This document shows positions 38,701 to 47,440 of a stretch of DNA of 64,000 nt, piece by piece. The stretch covers positions 248,001 to 312,000 of the forward strand of contig JAKSDQ010000071.1 in assembly GCA_022360015.1 (NCBI GenBank), in the 5' to 3' direction. The position numbers were made by a program, and so were the translations under genes. The notes under the pieces are model-generated. The model saw nothing but the letters and a program-made list of their open reading frames with translations, was not told where the DNA came from and ran no database searches. The stretch is from Cytophagales bacterium. GTDB lineage: Bacteria; Bacteroidota; Bacteroidia; Cytophagales; Cyclobacteriaceae. How positions within the stretch are numbered: the first letter of the stretch is position 1; the number at the start of each line of letters is the position of its first letter.

Positions 38701-39290
38701 ACAACAATCTCTTCTTTGATATAGCCTATGGCACTGAAGGCCAGCACTGACTCATCGGATGGCACCGAAATATTATATTTGCCGTTGTAATCAGTAACGG
38801 TACCCAGTGAGGTACCCACCAGCAATATATTAACACCGGGAATGCCTTCACCATCCACATCTGTGACCATCCCGCTGACCTCGATTTCCTGGTGGATTAT
38901 TTCGATAGCCAGTTCTTCCTTTTTTTCTATCTCACTGACGTTAATCATCCTGTCGATTTGTTTGAACTTCAGATTGTACCGTTTTGAAAGTTCAATTAAT
39001 ACGTCAGCAACAGAGGCCCGTCGGGCCTTTAAATTAAACGTCTCTCCGGTCTTTATGATCCTTGAGTCATAAATGAAGTCATAATTTGTAGTCGATTCAA
39101 TGGTCTCGAATACTTCAATCACAGAAGCGTTGATGAAATTTGTGTTGATTTTTACTTCTCTTATGCTTTTCACCTTCTGTGCATTGCTTTCTCCGGCGAT
39201 CAGGGCTGATAGGAAAAAGCATTGTAATACATATCCTAGGAATGAGTAAAATGTCACAACTTTTAAATAGTGGTAAAAAGATTTTTTCAT
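35757..39290 (-). CDS. SusC/RagA-type TonB-dependent outer-membrane transporter with STN domain
   Basis: Imports oligosaccharides using TonB energy. The 1177 residues run: signal peptide (to about 38), an STN domain (about 45-115) that couples to FecR anti-sigma signalling, a carboxypeptidase-D-like beta domain (about 130-215), a plug with VVVVAYGTTNKSAFTGS and RGFGSLSSSNQPLIIVNG, SILKDAASTSLYGSRAANG, and a beta-barrel ending in the Phe of GGVHLQF. The STN domain and the sigma/FecR genes just upstream fit trans-envelope autoregulation by substrate. Confidence 0.96.
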   Translation of the reverse strand: MKKSFYHYLKVVTFYSFLGYVLQCFFLSALIAGESNAQKVKSIREVKINTNFINASVIEVFETIESTTNYDFIYDSRIIKTGETFNLKARRASVADVLIELSKRYNLKFKQIDRMINVSEIEKKEELAIEIIHQEIEVSGMVTDVDGEGIPGVNILLVGTSLGTVTDYNGKYNISVPSDESVLAFSAIGYIKEEIVVGNRKVIDITLLPDLTQLEEVVVVAYGTTNKSAFTGSAAFIEPEKIQQAASSNISNALQGLSPGVQVLANTGQPGADATIRIRGFGSLSSSNQPLIIVNGSPYEAPLSSIAPNEIESISILKDAASTSLYGSRAANGVILITTKSGKPNKTVINFRATWGTSDFAVALPDKLDAADQYEAVWEGFYYDNLQRGLSDDAARQNASDRVTDRFFIARPHTNFLGDDRQYRSNWNMDDPVGLDGRIKPEAELLYEYDWHDIFEPKLRQEYAFDLATGLSENTNLFASTSYLHDKGQYFNQDFRRWSTRLNLNSKLSERIGLEASLFYLRTDQNNPGEFARFIRTVPTPIHPYEFNHETGEFFTDVFGNRALQKGGAQSYSGRRFFGGANPFDFSIAPGEPDAYAFNINNRNQIINKIGLHVNIIDGLDFRTNIITDYTVSNRHQYISPVQGIERAEGFALKRNLARFAYTFNSFLEYKKSFGEHGLTIMAGNELFSWNRDRLSGTKQVFAVPGFFELDAGSAEPTASSFETDYRLVSAFSRLEYDYSDKIYLSASYRTDGSSRFSEENRWGNFWSVGAGWRLSEEAFMDNAIFVNNLKLKASYGTTGNDQVAINDQTSLNNQIALYAYQALYDLSYNFYENPGAIEQKLPTPNLRWEKNIQLNVGVEFELFDRFYGNIEYFIKTSDDLLFQRPLPQSFGITVVNDNIAEVQNKGFEIDLHYDVFNNRDFSWTVSVNATHYKNEILELPEREVLVGLRRWVEGRSIFEYWTPTWAGVDPETGDNTWFLKEFDNEGNVIGRTPTNTWNLVNNQPNHDFQGSSLPDLFGGVSSTIKYRGFDLSFMFYYSLGGIMLDNAFRENINMRNAFGLIDFYRDNHWTPENRDTTIPRPSHVNFADNGRSSNQYMFDNDFLRLRTVNLGYTFPSQITDNIGLTSLRVFMQAENPFTWGNAADRGTDPEIAGFDGSSDYNWGIRKTITGGVHLQF

Positions 39291-39436
39291 ACATTTGAGG
39301 TCAATATATTAAACAAACATTGAGCGCTTTAGCATAATCCGAGCGCCAACTTGTAACTATGCTGAAGCAAAAAGAGGGGCTTTCATATGTAGGGCTCCTC
39401 TACATTTAAGGGCTATTGATATTTTTCATAACAGGG

Positions 39437-40465
39437 TCAATTAAAGGTGATCTGCACTTCTTTTTTATTAATAGTATAATTCAAACCTTCAGTGTACCGG
39501 GCACTTTCCAGTACCACTTCCAGGCTTTGCTTTTCAAATCTGCCTTTGAACCTCCATTGCTTTTTTGGAGGAGAATTCACGGTTACATGCACACCATACC
39601 ACCTTTCGATCTCAGCCACAAATTTTTCAAAACTTACCTGGCCGAATACCAGGATGCCATCTTTCCACACATAATCGTTATCATGATCAATCTCAGAGAT
39701 ATTCACTTCACCGCCGGTAACATCGAGCGATATTTTCTCTCCCGGATTTATCAACTTGCTGTCAAAAGACCTTTGATTTTTCATATCGACGCTGACTTTG
39801 CCCTCCAGCAGCACAACACTCACCTTTTCCTCACCGGCAAACGCCCTGACATTAAAAGAGGTACCCAGCGCAGTGATGTCGATTCCTTTTGAATTCACTG
39901 TAAAAGGATTGGCGGGGTCTTCGGCTACTTCAAAAAAAGCTTCTCCAGCCAACGATACATCGCTTCTTTTAAATGGTTGGGAAAAAGTCAGACGGCTCCC
40001 GGAATTCAGATAAACTTTTGTCCCATCAGGCAGCGTGAAGTTTGACTTTACGCCTTTTTCGTTTGACTTAACAACAGTTTGATAAGATGGAAGCACATCT
40101 TTCCGGTAGCCGTTTTTAATCAGAAAAAATGAAAAAACTATGATTAAAGCCATCGTGGCGGTTAAAGTGAAAATTACGCTTTTACGGCCGCTCTTTCTCC
40201 TGCTCACCGGATGCCTGAAAGAATAGCTGTTGTTTAAAACATGCTCCAGAATTCTGTTGTAGGATTTTAAATTATATCCGGGCTCATCATAGTGGGCGCT
40301 CTCGATGATGATTCTTGCCTTATTTATCAATGGTTGTTTTTCAGGATTTTTCGTTAGCCACTTTTCCCAAAAAATCTCACTCTCCCAGGTAGTTTTTTTT
40401 ACCCATTTTATGAACCACTCATCTGTCAAAAAATCTTCAAGCTCATATTGCGTGTATTTATTCAT
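39437..40465 (-). CDS. FecR-type anti-sigma factor
   Basis: 342 residues from ATG 40465. The cytosolic N-terminal part holds the sigma-binding helices (DEWFIKWVKKTTWESEIFWE), then a membrane helix (VIFTLTATMALIIVFSFFLI), the periplasmic FecR domain (NEKGVKSNFTLPDGTKVYLN, LAGEAFFEVAEDP), and a DUF4974-like C-terminus. It relays SusC substrate binding to the sigma factor encoded 142 bp upstream. The paralogue at 49666 has the same domain order. Confidence 0.92.
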   Translation of the reverse strand: MNKYTQYELEDFLTDEWFIKWVKKTTWESEIFWEKWLTKNPEKQPLINKARIIIESAHYDEPGYNLKSYNRILEHVLNNSYSFRHPVSRRKSGRKSVIFTLTATMALIIVFSFFLIKNGYRKDVLPSYQTVVKSNEKGVKSNFTLPDGTKVYLNSGSRLTFSQPFKRSDVSLAGEAFFEVAEDPANPFTVNSKGIDITALGTSFNVRAFAGEEKVSVVLLEGKVSVDMKNQRSFDSKLINPGEKISLDVTGGEVNISEIDHDNDYVWKDGILVFGQVSFEKFVAEIERWYGVHVTVNSPPKKQWRFKGRFEKQSLEVVLESARYTEGLNYTINKKEVQITFN

Positions 40466-40607
40466 TTGTATACCGCCTTTGAAGGTAAGTATTGATAACA
40501 CTCAAAATGACACCAAAAAAAATATTTTTTTTATGAATGCTTACTTTAAAGAAAGTATCCTGAAGTTTGGTTATCCTAAAAAACTTTGTCGACAGGCCGA
40601 CAAGGTT

Positions 40608-41228
40608 TCAGTTAAATTTTAATTTTAGCTTTGAAAGCGAACGATAAAGGAGGTTTCTGACAGATTTCACATTGTCAAAATTCATGACCTCTTTTATCTC
40701 CTCATAACTCATTTTCTGATAATACAGGTAGTAAATGATTTCCCGCTCCCGGCGGGTCAGCGAAGCGATAAAATTCCTGAGCTGCCTGGCGATTTGTCCG
40801 TTTCCTTCCTCATCGATAATTTTATCTTCAATTGACTTGGAAACGTTAAAGCCGGGATCCCAAAATTTGTCTGCCACCGCCATCTGTTTTTGGTCGCGTT
40901 TGCAATATGCCAAAATTTTATTCTTCAAAGCCTTGAATAAGAATGCTTTAATCGAAACCTTAAGATTCGGCAGGGGCGTATGCCTGCTCCTCAGATCGAC
41001 GAATACATCCTGGATGGCATCCTCTATAATTCCTATATGTGAGGTGATCCGGAATCCAAATCCCAGAAGCTCATTAAAATAATTAGCATATATATAAATA
41101 AAAGCTGCTTCATCACCTTTTTTGAAATGTTTCCAGATAATACTGTCGGGCTGACCGGCAAAAGCAAACCTTTTTTCATTGCCTGGTACCGAAGCATATC
41201 TTTGTGCTATTTTGGATAGTTTTTCCAT
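40608..41228 (-). CDS. ECF-type RNA polymerase sigma factor
   Basis: The 206 residues hold region 2 (DEAAFIYIYANYFNELLGF, then IIEDAIQDVFVDLR) and region 4 (LTRREREIIYYLYYQKMSYEEIKEVM and a helix rich in Arg and Lys), the Bacteroidota FecI-like pattern. It should direct transcription of the downstream susCD-sulfatase genes once released by FecR. It lies 29 bp after a sulfatase gene, so the PUL regulator is embedded within the operon instead of heading it. Confidence 0.92.
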   Translation of the reverse strand: MEKLSKIAQRYASVPGNEKRFAFAGQPDSIIWKHFKKGDEAAFIYIYANYFNELLGFGFRITSHIGIIEDAIQDVFVDLRSRHTPLPNLKVSIKAFLFKALKNKILAYCKRDQKQMAVADKFWDPGFNVSKSIEDKIIDEEGNGQIARQLRNFIASLTRREREIIYYLYYQKMSYEEIKEVMNFDNVKSVRNLLYRSLSKLKLKFN

Positions 41229-41257
41229 CGATTAAACACGAGAAGGGTCTGGCAGCA

Positions 41258-42859
41258 TCATGGTTTCTTTAATGGAACCTCCCTGACATCATTTTCCTTT
41301 GCCCACCGGAAGTAGGCATTTTTCAACGCTTCGGAAAGTTCGGGTTTTTCATTGATTAAATTGTTCAGTTCAGCGGGGTCATCAACAAGGTTATATAATT
41401 CCCAATCCTTACCGGATTCGGCCACCAGTTTCCAGTCACCCTTTCTTATGGCCCTGTGTCCCAGGTGCTCCCAATAGATGTATTTATTCTCCTGCCTTTC
41501 AGCACTATTTAACAAAGGTATAAGGCTTTTACCCACCGTAGGTTTTATATCATGCCCATTATAATTTTCAGGATACAAAGCCCCTGCTGCCTCAACCAGG
41601 GTCGACATAACGTCTGCCACATGGCCGGTTGACCTTTGAAATGTTCCGGGATCTTGAATTTTTCCGGGCCAGTGTACAATAAAAGGGGTAGCTATACCGC
41701 CCTCGTGTGTGTAACGTTTGTAAAGCCTGAACGGAACATTGCTCAGATTGGCCCATGCCTGGCCCTGGCTGATCGACCAACCGCTTTTTTCTTTCCATTC
41801 GGCGTAATTCTCTATTTTGTATTTACTCCAATTCATGCCGAACTGGCCGGATTCTGCGGAACATCCATTGTCAGATAAAAAGATGATTAAAGTATTATCA
41901 TACGCCCCGGTCTGTTTCAAATGGTTTACCAACCGGCCGATGTTCTGATCCAACCTGTCAATCTGGGCTGCATATATGGCCCTTCTGAAATCCAATTCCA
42001 GCCGGTCTTCCATGCTTAAAGTATCCCATTTGGCATTTTCGGAGGGTGATAGCACCGAATTGTCGGGGATGACCCCTATTTTTTTCATGTTTTCAAATTT
42101 TTCCTTCCTTAGCTTGTCCCATCCTTCCATGTATTGCCCCCTGTATTTTTCGATGTCTTCATCGTGTGCTTCAAGTGGGAAGTGCGGGGCATTATAGGCC
42201 ATGTATAAAAAAAATGGTCGATCGTCCTTTTCTCTTTCTTCCTCAAGGAATTTGATGGCATAATCGGTAAATACATCGGTGGTGTACCAGTCCTGTTCGG
42301 GGAAAATATGATTGACCGGATCATTTGTGGCAGGGATCAACAGTTTACCGTCCTGATACACCTCACAATTTTTAAGTACTTTCCAATAACTATCCACATG
42401 AATGTGGATGCCGTAGAATCTATCAAATCCCCTGTCAGTGGGCCATTGACCTTCCTTGTGGCCCACATGCCATTTGCCTGACATGATTGTCTTGTACCCG
42501 GAGCTTTGCAATACCTCAGCCAGGGTCACGCTTTCCTTATTCAAAAAACCCTGATAGGCTCCGCCGTAATTTCGGTAAACCATGCTACCAACGCCGGCCT
42601 GGTGTGGGTAGCGTCCGGTCAGCAAACTCGCTCTTGTAGGGCAGCACCTGGCAGCATTGTAAAAATTAGTAAACCTGACACCGCCGTAGGCCAGTTGATC
42701 GATGTTTGGCGTGTTAATCTCCCCGCCGTAACTGCCAAGATCGGAGAAACCCATGTCATCTGCCAGGATGAGGACGATGTTTGGCTTTTCGGTTTCTTTT
42801 TTCTGGTTAGTGCAGCAAAAAAGGAAGACACAAAAAACAAAAAAGTATAATTTTTTCAT
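41258..42859 (-). CDS. Arylsulfatase-type S1 sulfatase, lipoprotein
   Basis: 533 residues with a lipoprotein-like N-terminus (FFVFCVFLFCC), metal site PNIVLILADDMGFSDLGSYG, and catalytic C72 in ARCCPTRASLLTGRYPHQAG. The second site is TLIIFLSDNGCSAESG. It resembles the sulfatase at 29355 across the length, including the conserved FFLYMAYNAPHFPLEA block. It is placed between the GH127 genes and the sigma factor. Confidence 0.92.
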   Translation of the reverse strand: MKKLYFFVFCVFLFCCTNQKKETEKPNIVLILADDMGFSDLGSYGGEINTPNIDQLAYGGVRFTNFYNAARCCPTRASLLTGRYPHQAGVGSMVYRNYGGAYQGFLNKESVTLAEVLQSSGYKTIMSGKWHVGHKEGQWPTDRGFDRFYGIHIHVDSYWKVLKNCEVYQDGKLLIPATNDPVNHIFPEQDWYTTDVFTDYAIKFLEEEREKDDRPFFLYMAYNAPHFPLEAHDEDIEKYRGQYMEGWDKLRKEKFENMKKIGVIPDNSVLSPSENAKWDTLSMEDRLELDFRRAIYAAQIDRLDQNIGRLVNHLKQTGAYDNTLIIFLSDNGCSAESGQFGMNWSKYKIENYAEWKEKSGWSISQGQAWANLSNVPFRLYKRYTHEGGIATPFIVHWPGKIQDPGTFQRSTGHVADVMSTLVEAAGALYPENYNGHDIKPTVGKSLIPLLNSAERQENKYIYWEHLGHRAIRKGDWKLVAESGKDWELYNLVDDPAELNNLINEKPELSEALKNAYFRWAKENDVREVPLKKP

Positions 42860-42933
42860 AGTTCTTAGTTATTCAGTTCTTTTTCCTTTGGGTCAGGGAT
42901 CTTGAAATCCGCGTTTATATCCTGCTGTCAGGG

Positions 42934-44982
42934 TTATTTTTTATGAATATCTACTACCGGAAATTGGGAAATCCTCAATGTGGTACAACCATAGGGGATT
43001 AACGCTATTTTTTCCTCCTCTGTCCCCAATTCCCGGTGGGGCCAGGGCGACACAGGAAGTTTGCCCGTATTTCCATTGTACTCCTTCCAGTGAGGTATTT
43101 GTTTGCCAGTGGTGATAATCCTGAGTGGCGCATTTTCGGGATTCCAGGGCATGGCTGCTATCTGCCCACTGGTTTTTACCACCTCAAAGTCTTTATTATC
43201 CAGGATTTTCTTAGGAATACCGTAGTTCCAGGCACTTTTTGGCCAGACTTCAAAAAAGGAATCAGGCCAATTATCTTTGCTCACTTCTTTCCATTCTTCC
43301 TCGATTTTCAAAGCATAAAGCAATGGCCCCCTTTGAACAGATGCCGATTTCTCATACCACCTGTCAATCGCTATTTCCATGGGAAGCTCCAGGACAACCT
43401 TATCATTTTGTTTCCATGCCCTTTCTATTTTGACGATGTGTGCTCCTTGTTCTACGGCGTGCTCCTGGCCGTTCACTGTAACGCGAGGCCGGGCACACCA
43501 TCCCGGTATCCTTAGATGAAATGCAAAAGTAGTTTCCTTTTCCGGATTAATAATGAATTCAATTTGTTCCTCAAAAGGGTATTGTGTTTTTTCCTCAATA
43601 TGCACATTTACGCCATCGGCTACTTTTACATCGACCGAAGAGGGGGCATAAACCAGGGCTGCCACGCCATTATCGCCGGTGGCATAGAACAGGTTTTGGG
43701 TAAATTTGGGCCAGCCCTGATGCATGTTGGCAACACAGCAGGGATACCCGGTGGTAACACCAAACAGGGTGGTGCTTCCTCCATATTCACAATCGAAGTT
43801 GCGGTATTCGTGCGACACTTTAATTTGGTTGGGCTGCTGAAAGTATTGCCTTTTGGTGAAATCGTCGTTGTGCTGGGTAGGCAGTACGTTAAACGCTATC
43901 TGTTCTAAATAATCGGCATAGTAAGTATTGCCGGTAATGGGCAGCATGCTTTCAAAGGAGTACATGATCTCGACCGCCGAACACAGTTCGGATCCTTGTG
44001 TAGGATCATTCCCATGCAGTGCCTCATCCCCTCCATACATACCATTGGCAAACCCGTGTACTGCCTTTAATTTTTCCAGGCCAAGCAGTGGCGCCCTAAG
44101 ATGGGTGGAGTCTTTACTTTGCTGATAGTAGATGACAGGCGCTTTCAGGCCCTGGGCGACATTGACGCAGTGAAGCGATACATAAGGATTGGTCCTTGTT
44201 AAAGCATCCCCTGAAAACACGGAGGTCCAATCATGGGTTTGCTTATGAATCAGGGTGGCGAGGTTTAGCAGGTAATCCTCCCCGGTAATGTTATACAGCC
44301 AATAGACGATTTGTAAATTGTCGGCACCGCGGCGCCCTGCCCAATAAGTCCACTTATCCAGCGGATTGTCAGGAAGCTGGGCCAGTTGATATTTAAAGTA
44401 TTCAGACATCAGCTTGATCACCCTGACATCCCCTGTAGCGGAATAGTATTGCTGAAACACCTTCAGCATTACCATTTTAGGCCACCAATCTTCACTCATT
44501 TTCTGTTGGGTTCCCTTAATCAACGGCGTTTGCGGATCGTAAGGACGAGGGCCGAAATATCCGTCGTCCCTTTGATTCTTAATACTCCATTCGACCCATT
44601 TATGGGCTTTCTGCAGTAATTTTCGATCATCAAGTAAATAGGCCAGAGGTACCAGGCCATCGATCCAGTAAGGCCCCCTTTCCCAGCTATCGCCAGTGCC
44701 GCCCAGCCAGCCGTTGTTTTCACCGGCCACGATAGCGTATACCTTATCCAGATTACCGGTCAGCCCGTCGCGTTGCGTTTCCAACATTGTTTTCAACCAG
44801 CCTTGGGGTTTTATCGCCCCTAACGGCAGCGCTGTGTAAGGCTGTGCCATCAAGGGAGCGGCGTTGGTGATATAATGATTGTTTCTCTGATGTTCAGCGC
44901 CCGGATAGTCATCAGGGCCCGGATTGCCATCAGTACATGACGACAATAAAACAAATGACGTGAATATTTTCAAAAATCGCAT
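42934..44982 (-). CDS. GH127-like (DUF1680) beta-L-arabinofuranosidase, lipoprotein
   Basis: 682 residues from ATG 44982, which gives the lipoprotein signal MRFLKIFTSFVLLSSC. Belongs to the DUF1680/GH127 group, whose characterised members cleave beta-L-arabinofuranosides with a zinc-bound Cys nucleophile. The candidate zinc ligands are E332 and C334 (SELCSAVEIM) and C415-C416 (YPCCVANMHQGW). The alpha/alpha barrel and a C-terminal beta sandwich (TFAFHLRIPGW) are present. The linkage actually cleaved is inferred; related families (GH137/GH142-146) also occur. Confidence 0.82.
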   Translation of the reverse strand: MRFLKIFTSFVLLSSCTDGNPGPDDYPGAEHQRNNHYITNAAPLMAQPYTALPLGAIKPQGWLKTMLETQRDGLTGNLDKVYAIVAGENNGWLGGTGDSWERGPYWIDGLVPLAYLLDDRKLLQKAHKWVEWSIKNQRDDGYFGPRPYDPQTPLIKGTQQKMSEDWWPKMVMLKVFQQYYSATGDVRVIKLMSEYFKYQLAQLPDNPLDKWTYWAGRRGADNLQIVYWLYNITGEDYLLNLATLIHKQTHDWTSVFSGDALTRTNPYVSLHCVNVAQGLKAPVIYYQQSKDSTHLRAPLLGLEKLKAVHGFANGMYGGDEALHGNDPTQGSELCSAVEIMYSFESMLPITGNTYYADYLEQIAFNVLPTQHNDDFTKRQYFQQPNQIKVSHEYRNFDCEYGGSTTLFGVTTGYPCCVANMHQGWPKFTQNLFYATGDNGVAALVYAPSSVDVKVADGVNVHIEEKTQYPFEEQIEFIINPEKETTFAFHLRIPGWCARPRVTVNGQEHAVEQGAHIVKIERAWKQNDKVVLELPMEIAIDRWYEKSASVQRGPLLYALKIEEEWKEVSKDNWPDSFFEVWPKSAWNYGIPKKILDNKDFEVVKTSGQIAAMPWNPENAPLRIITTGKQIPHWKEYNGNTGKLPVSPWPHRELGTEEEKIALIPYGCTTLRISQFPVVDIHKK

Positions 44983-44992
44983 TTTACTTTCT

Positions 44993-47392
44993 TTATTGAA
45001 TCTCCCATTCATATAATCCGGCAGGCTTTTCTCCTATTTTAAGTTCTAACTTCATGGCATCGGTAGTAATTTTCTTAAACGTGGCCTGGCTTGGCTCGCC
45101 GGTTTCATTGACCGGATACCTGGCGCCTTTAACAGGTTTCCATTTCGCTCCATCCTTGTAATAAAGCTTCCAGGAAAGGGGGTAAATGATACCGCCATCA
45201 GGGCTTTCGAACCAATAGACTGTGCTGGCAGAAATCTCTTCGGGCTTTTCAAAAGTATAGGTGATAGTACCAGTCGCACGCGTTACCGGCCACCAATTGA
45301 AATTGCTAATTTCCGCATGTTCGTCTTTGCGAGGTTTGTACAGATCATTAACAGCACTCAGGTTACCTGCCCTTTTCTTTTTGGAGGTCTCTACTTTGCT
45401 CTTTGATGCTATTGTAGGTAATTTTTCCGCAACTGCATAGGCCGGATCAGCAGGAATCCAAACCAGCATTTCACTAACGCCCCTGTTGGCCCAGGCGTAA
45501 TAGGGAATGGCTTTGAATGGCACTCTTTCTTTTTCAACACCACCGTTTTTGACCTCCATGAGAATATCTGTATAACCATTAATTGTCATGACACCTTCCA
45601 GCAGATCCTTTTCATAAGTAAACTCAAATTTTTGATCCGGGTCCAGCAACAGGTTATTGGCATGGCCATCTTTGATGTCAAAACCCTCTGCACAGTAGAC
45701 TACCGGGCCTGCCTGCAATGCCACCCGGCCCGTGTTTTCGGTTATTTGCGGATGTGATCTTATCATCCTCACCTCGTAGGGAAAGTCGACTGCCACCACA
45801 TCCCCGGGCGACCATTCCCTGCGCAGCGTTGCATAACCCTTTTCTACGGTATAATCCACATTTTCTCCGTTGACTTTTATTTTTGTATTGTATGCCGGCC
45901 CTTTGACAAATGAATAAAGATCAGATGGCACCGGTTTCTGTGCCGCCCAGCCGGGAATCCTGATTTTCAGGGCAAAATCGGTGGAGTTGCGGGGGTTTAT
46001 CTGCAATTCAACCCTGCCTGACCAGGGCAATTGGCTCGTTTGCACCACCTCAACCTCCCGGTCTCCGACTTCCAGCGCCGTTTTGCTTGAAATAAATAAA
46101 TTGACATACAAATTATCCTGTGTTCCCGCGTAGATATATCCGGGTACCGATGGCAGGTACCGGGAAATATTTGACGGACAGCAGGAGGTGTTAAACCATT
46201 CGCTTCTTTTGGTTTTGCCCCTTGATTCCAGCCGGTTGGGGTAAAAGAACTGATTACCATCCAAGGATACGCCGGACAAAACGTTGTTATAAAGTGATCG
46301 CTCGAGCACGTCCATGTAGCTGGCATCACCATGGGTCAGGAACAAACGGTAATTCCAGAAAACATTAGCAATTCCTGCACATGTTTCGTTGTAAGCGGTA
46401 AGATTGGGCAATTCGTACTTTCCCCCAAAGCCCTCGTGACCTCCCGCCGCACCAATACCACCGATAATATATAATTTGGCATCCACGATATCATGCCATA
46501 GCCTGTCCATCGCCGTGATGTATGACTGGTCTCCTGTCAAGGCGGCAACATCTGCCATGGCGGTATACATGTAAGCCGCCCTTACGGAATGACCTACTGC
46601 TTCGTCCTGTTCGGTTACTTCCTTATGGGATTGATTGTACGTGGTTTTATGTTCATTTTTACCCCTTTTATCCAGGAAAAATTTTGCCAGATCCAGGTAT
46701 TTTTTTTGTCCGGTAACATGGTATAATTTCACCAGGCCTATCTCTATTTCCTGATGGCCCGGTACCACTTCCCTTTTTCCCCAGCCGAATTCCCGCTCAA
46801 TAAGGTCGGCATTTTTAATCGCTATATCCAGAAAGTTACGCTTACCAGTCGCTTCATAATGGGCAACTGCAGCTTCATACATATGCCCTGCATTGTATAG
46901 CTCGTGTGAGCCCTGCTCTATTTCAACCCATTTTGGCTTTTTGGAATCTCTGTGCTCATCAGATACGCCCAGAATAGTTTTTACGGTGAAAAGATACCCA
47001 TCTTCTTCCTGGGCTTCGCCGATGTAGTATATCAAGGTATCCAGATAGGCCTCCAACTGCTTGTCAGGCGATTGAAGCAGGGAATAGGCAGCCCCTTCCA
47101 TTACTTTATATACATCCGAATCATCATAGCCCCTGCGGGTGTTGTAGGTGCCTTCCTCCAGCCCTCCGGCTACTTTGAAGTTTTTGATTCTTCCGGTTTC
47201 TTCACTACGCTGGAAAGCAATCGGAATCGTGACCCTGCGATTGGTTTCTATGCGTTCTTTCCAAAAGGAGTCAGTGATTTCAACCTGTGTGAATTTTACC
47301 GGGGAAATGGGGTAATCCGACCTGCTGCCTTGTCCGTAAACTGCCAGCGATCCAAGCAAACCGGATAACGTTAAAACTAATTTTTTGTTCAT
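44993..47392 (-). CDS. GH127-like beta-L-arabinofuranosidase with C-terminal beta-sandwich extension
   Basis: 799 residues from ATG 47392 with a signal peptide (MNKKLVLTLSGLLGSLAVYG). The DUF1680/GH127 core has E336 and C338 (NETCAGIANVFWNYR) and C404-C405 (SCCPSNISRYLPSV), which match the spacing of the zinc-binding E338/C340/C417/C418 set of the Bifidobacterium enzyme HypBA1. About 120 extra residues at the C-terminus (WWPVTRATGTITYTFEKPEE onward) look like a carbohydrate-binding beta sandwich. It precedes the second GH127 gene by 10 bp. Confidence 0.85.
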   Translation of the reverse strand: MNKKLVLTLSGLLGSLAVYGQGSRSDYPISPVKFTQVEITDSFWKERIETNRRVTIPIAFQRSEETGRIKNFKVAGGLEEGTYNTRRGYDDSDVYKVMEGAAYSLLQSPDKQLEAYLDTLIYYIGEAQEEDGYLFTVKTILGVSDEHRDSKKPKWVEIEQGSHELYNAGHMYEAAVAHYEATGKRNFLDIAIKNADLIEREFGWGKREVVPGHQEIEIGLVKLYHVTGQKKYLDLAKFFLDKRGKNEHKTTYNQSHKEVTEQDEAVGHSVRAAYMYTAMADVAALTGDQSYITAMDRLWHDIVDAKLYIIGGIGAAGGHEGFGGKYELPNLTAYNETCAGIANVFWNYRLFLTHGDASYMDVLERSLYNNVLSGVSLDGNQFFYPNRLESRGKTKRSEWFNTSCCPSNISRYLPSVPGYIYAGTQDNLYVNLFISSKTALEVGDREVEVVQTSQLPWSGRVELQINPRNSTDFALKIRIPGWAAQKPVPSDLYSFVKGPAYNTKIKVNGENVDYTVEKGYATLRREWSPGDVVAVDFPYEVRMIRSHPQITENTGRVALQAGPVVYCAEGFDIKDGHANNLLLDPDQKFEFTYEKDLLEGVMTINGYTDILMEVKNGGVEKERVPFKAIPYYAWANRGVSEMLVWIPADPAYAVAEKLPTIASKSKVETSKKKRAGNLSAVNDLYKPRKDEHAEISNFNWWPVTRATGTITYTFEKPEEISASTVYWFESPDGGIIYPLSWKLYYKDGAKWKPVKGARYPVNETGEPSQATFKKITTDAMKLELKIGEKPAGLYEWEIQ

Positions 47393-47440
47393 ATGACTTA
47401 CAATAGTATAGATGATGATTATGGCCAGCCTCAAAATGCA

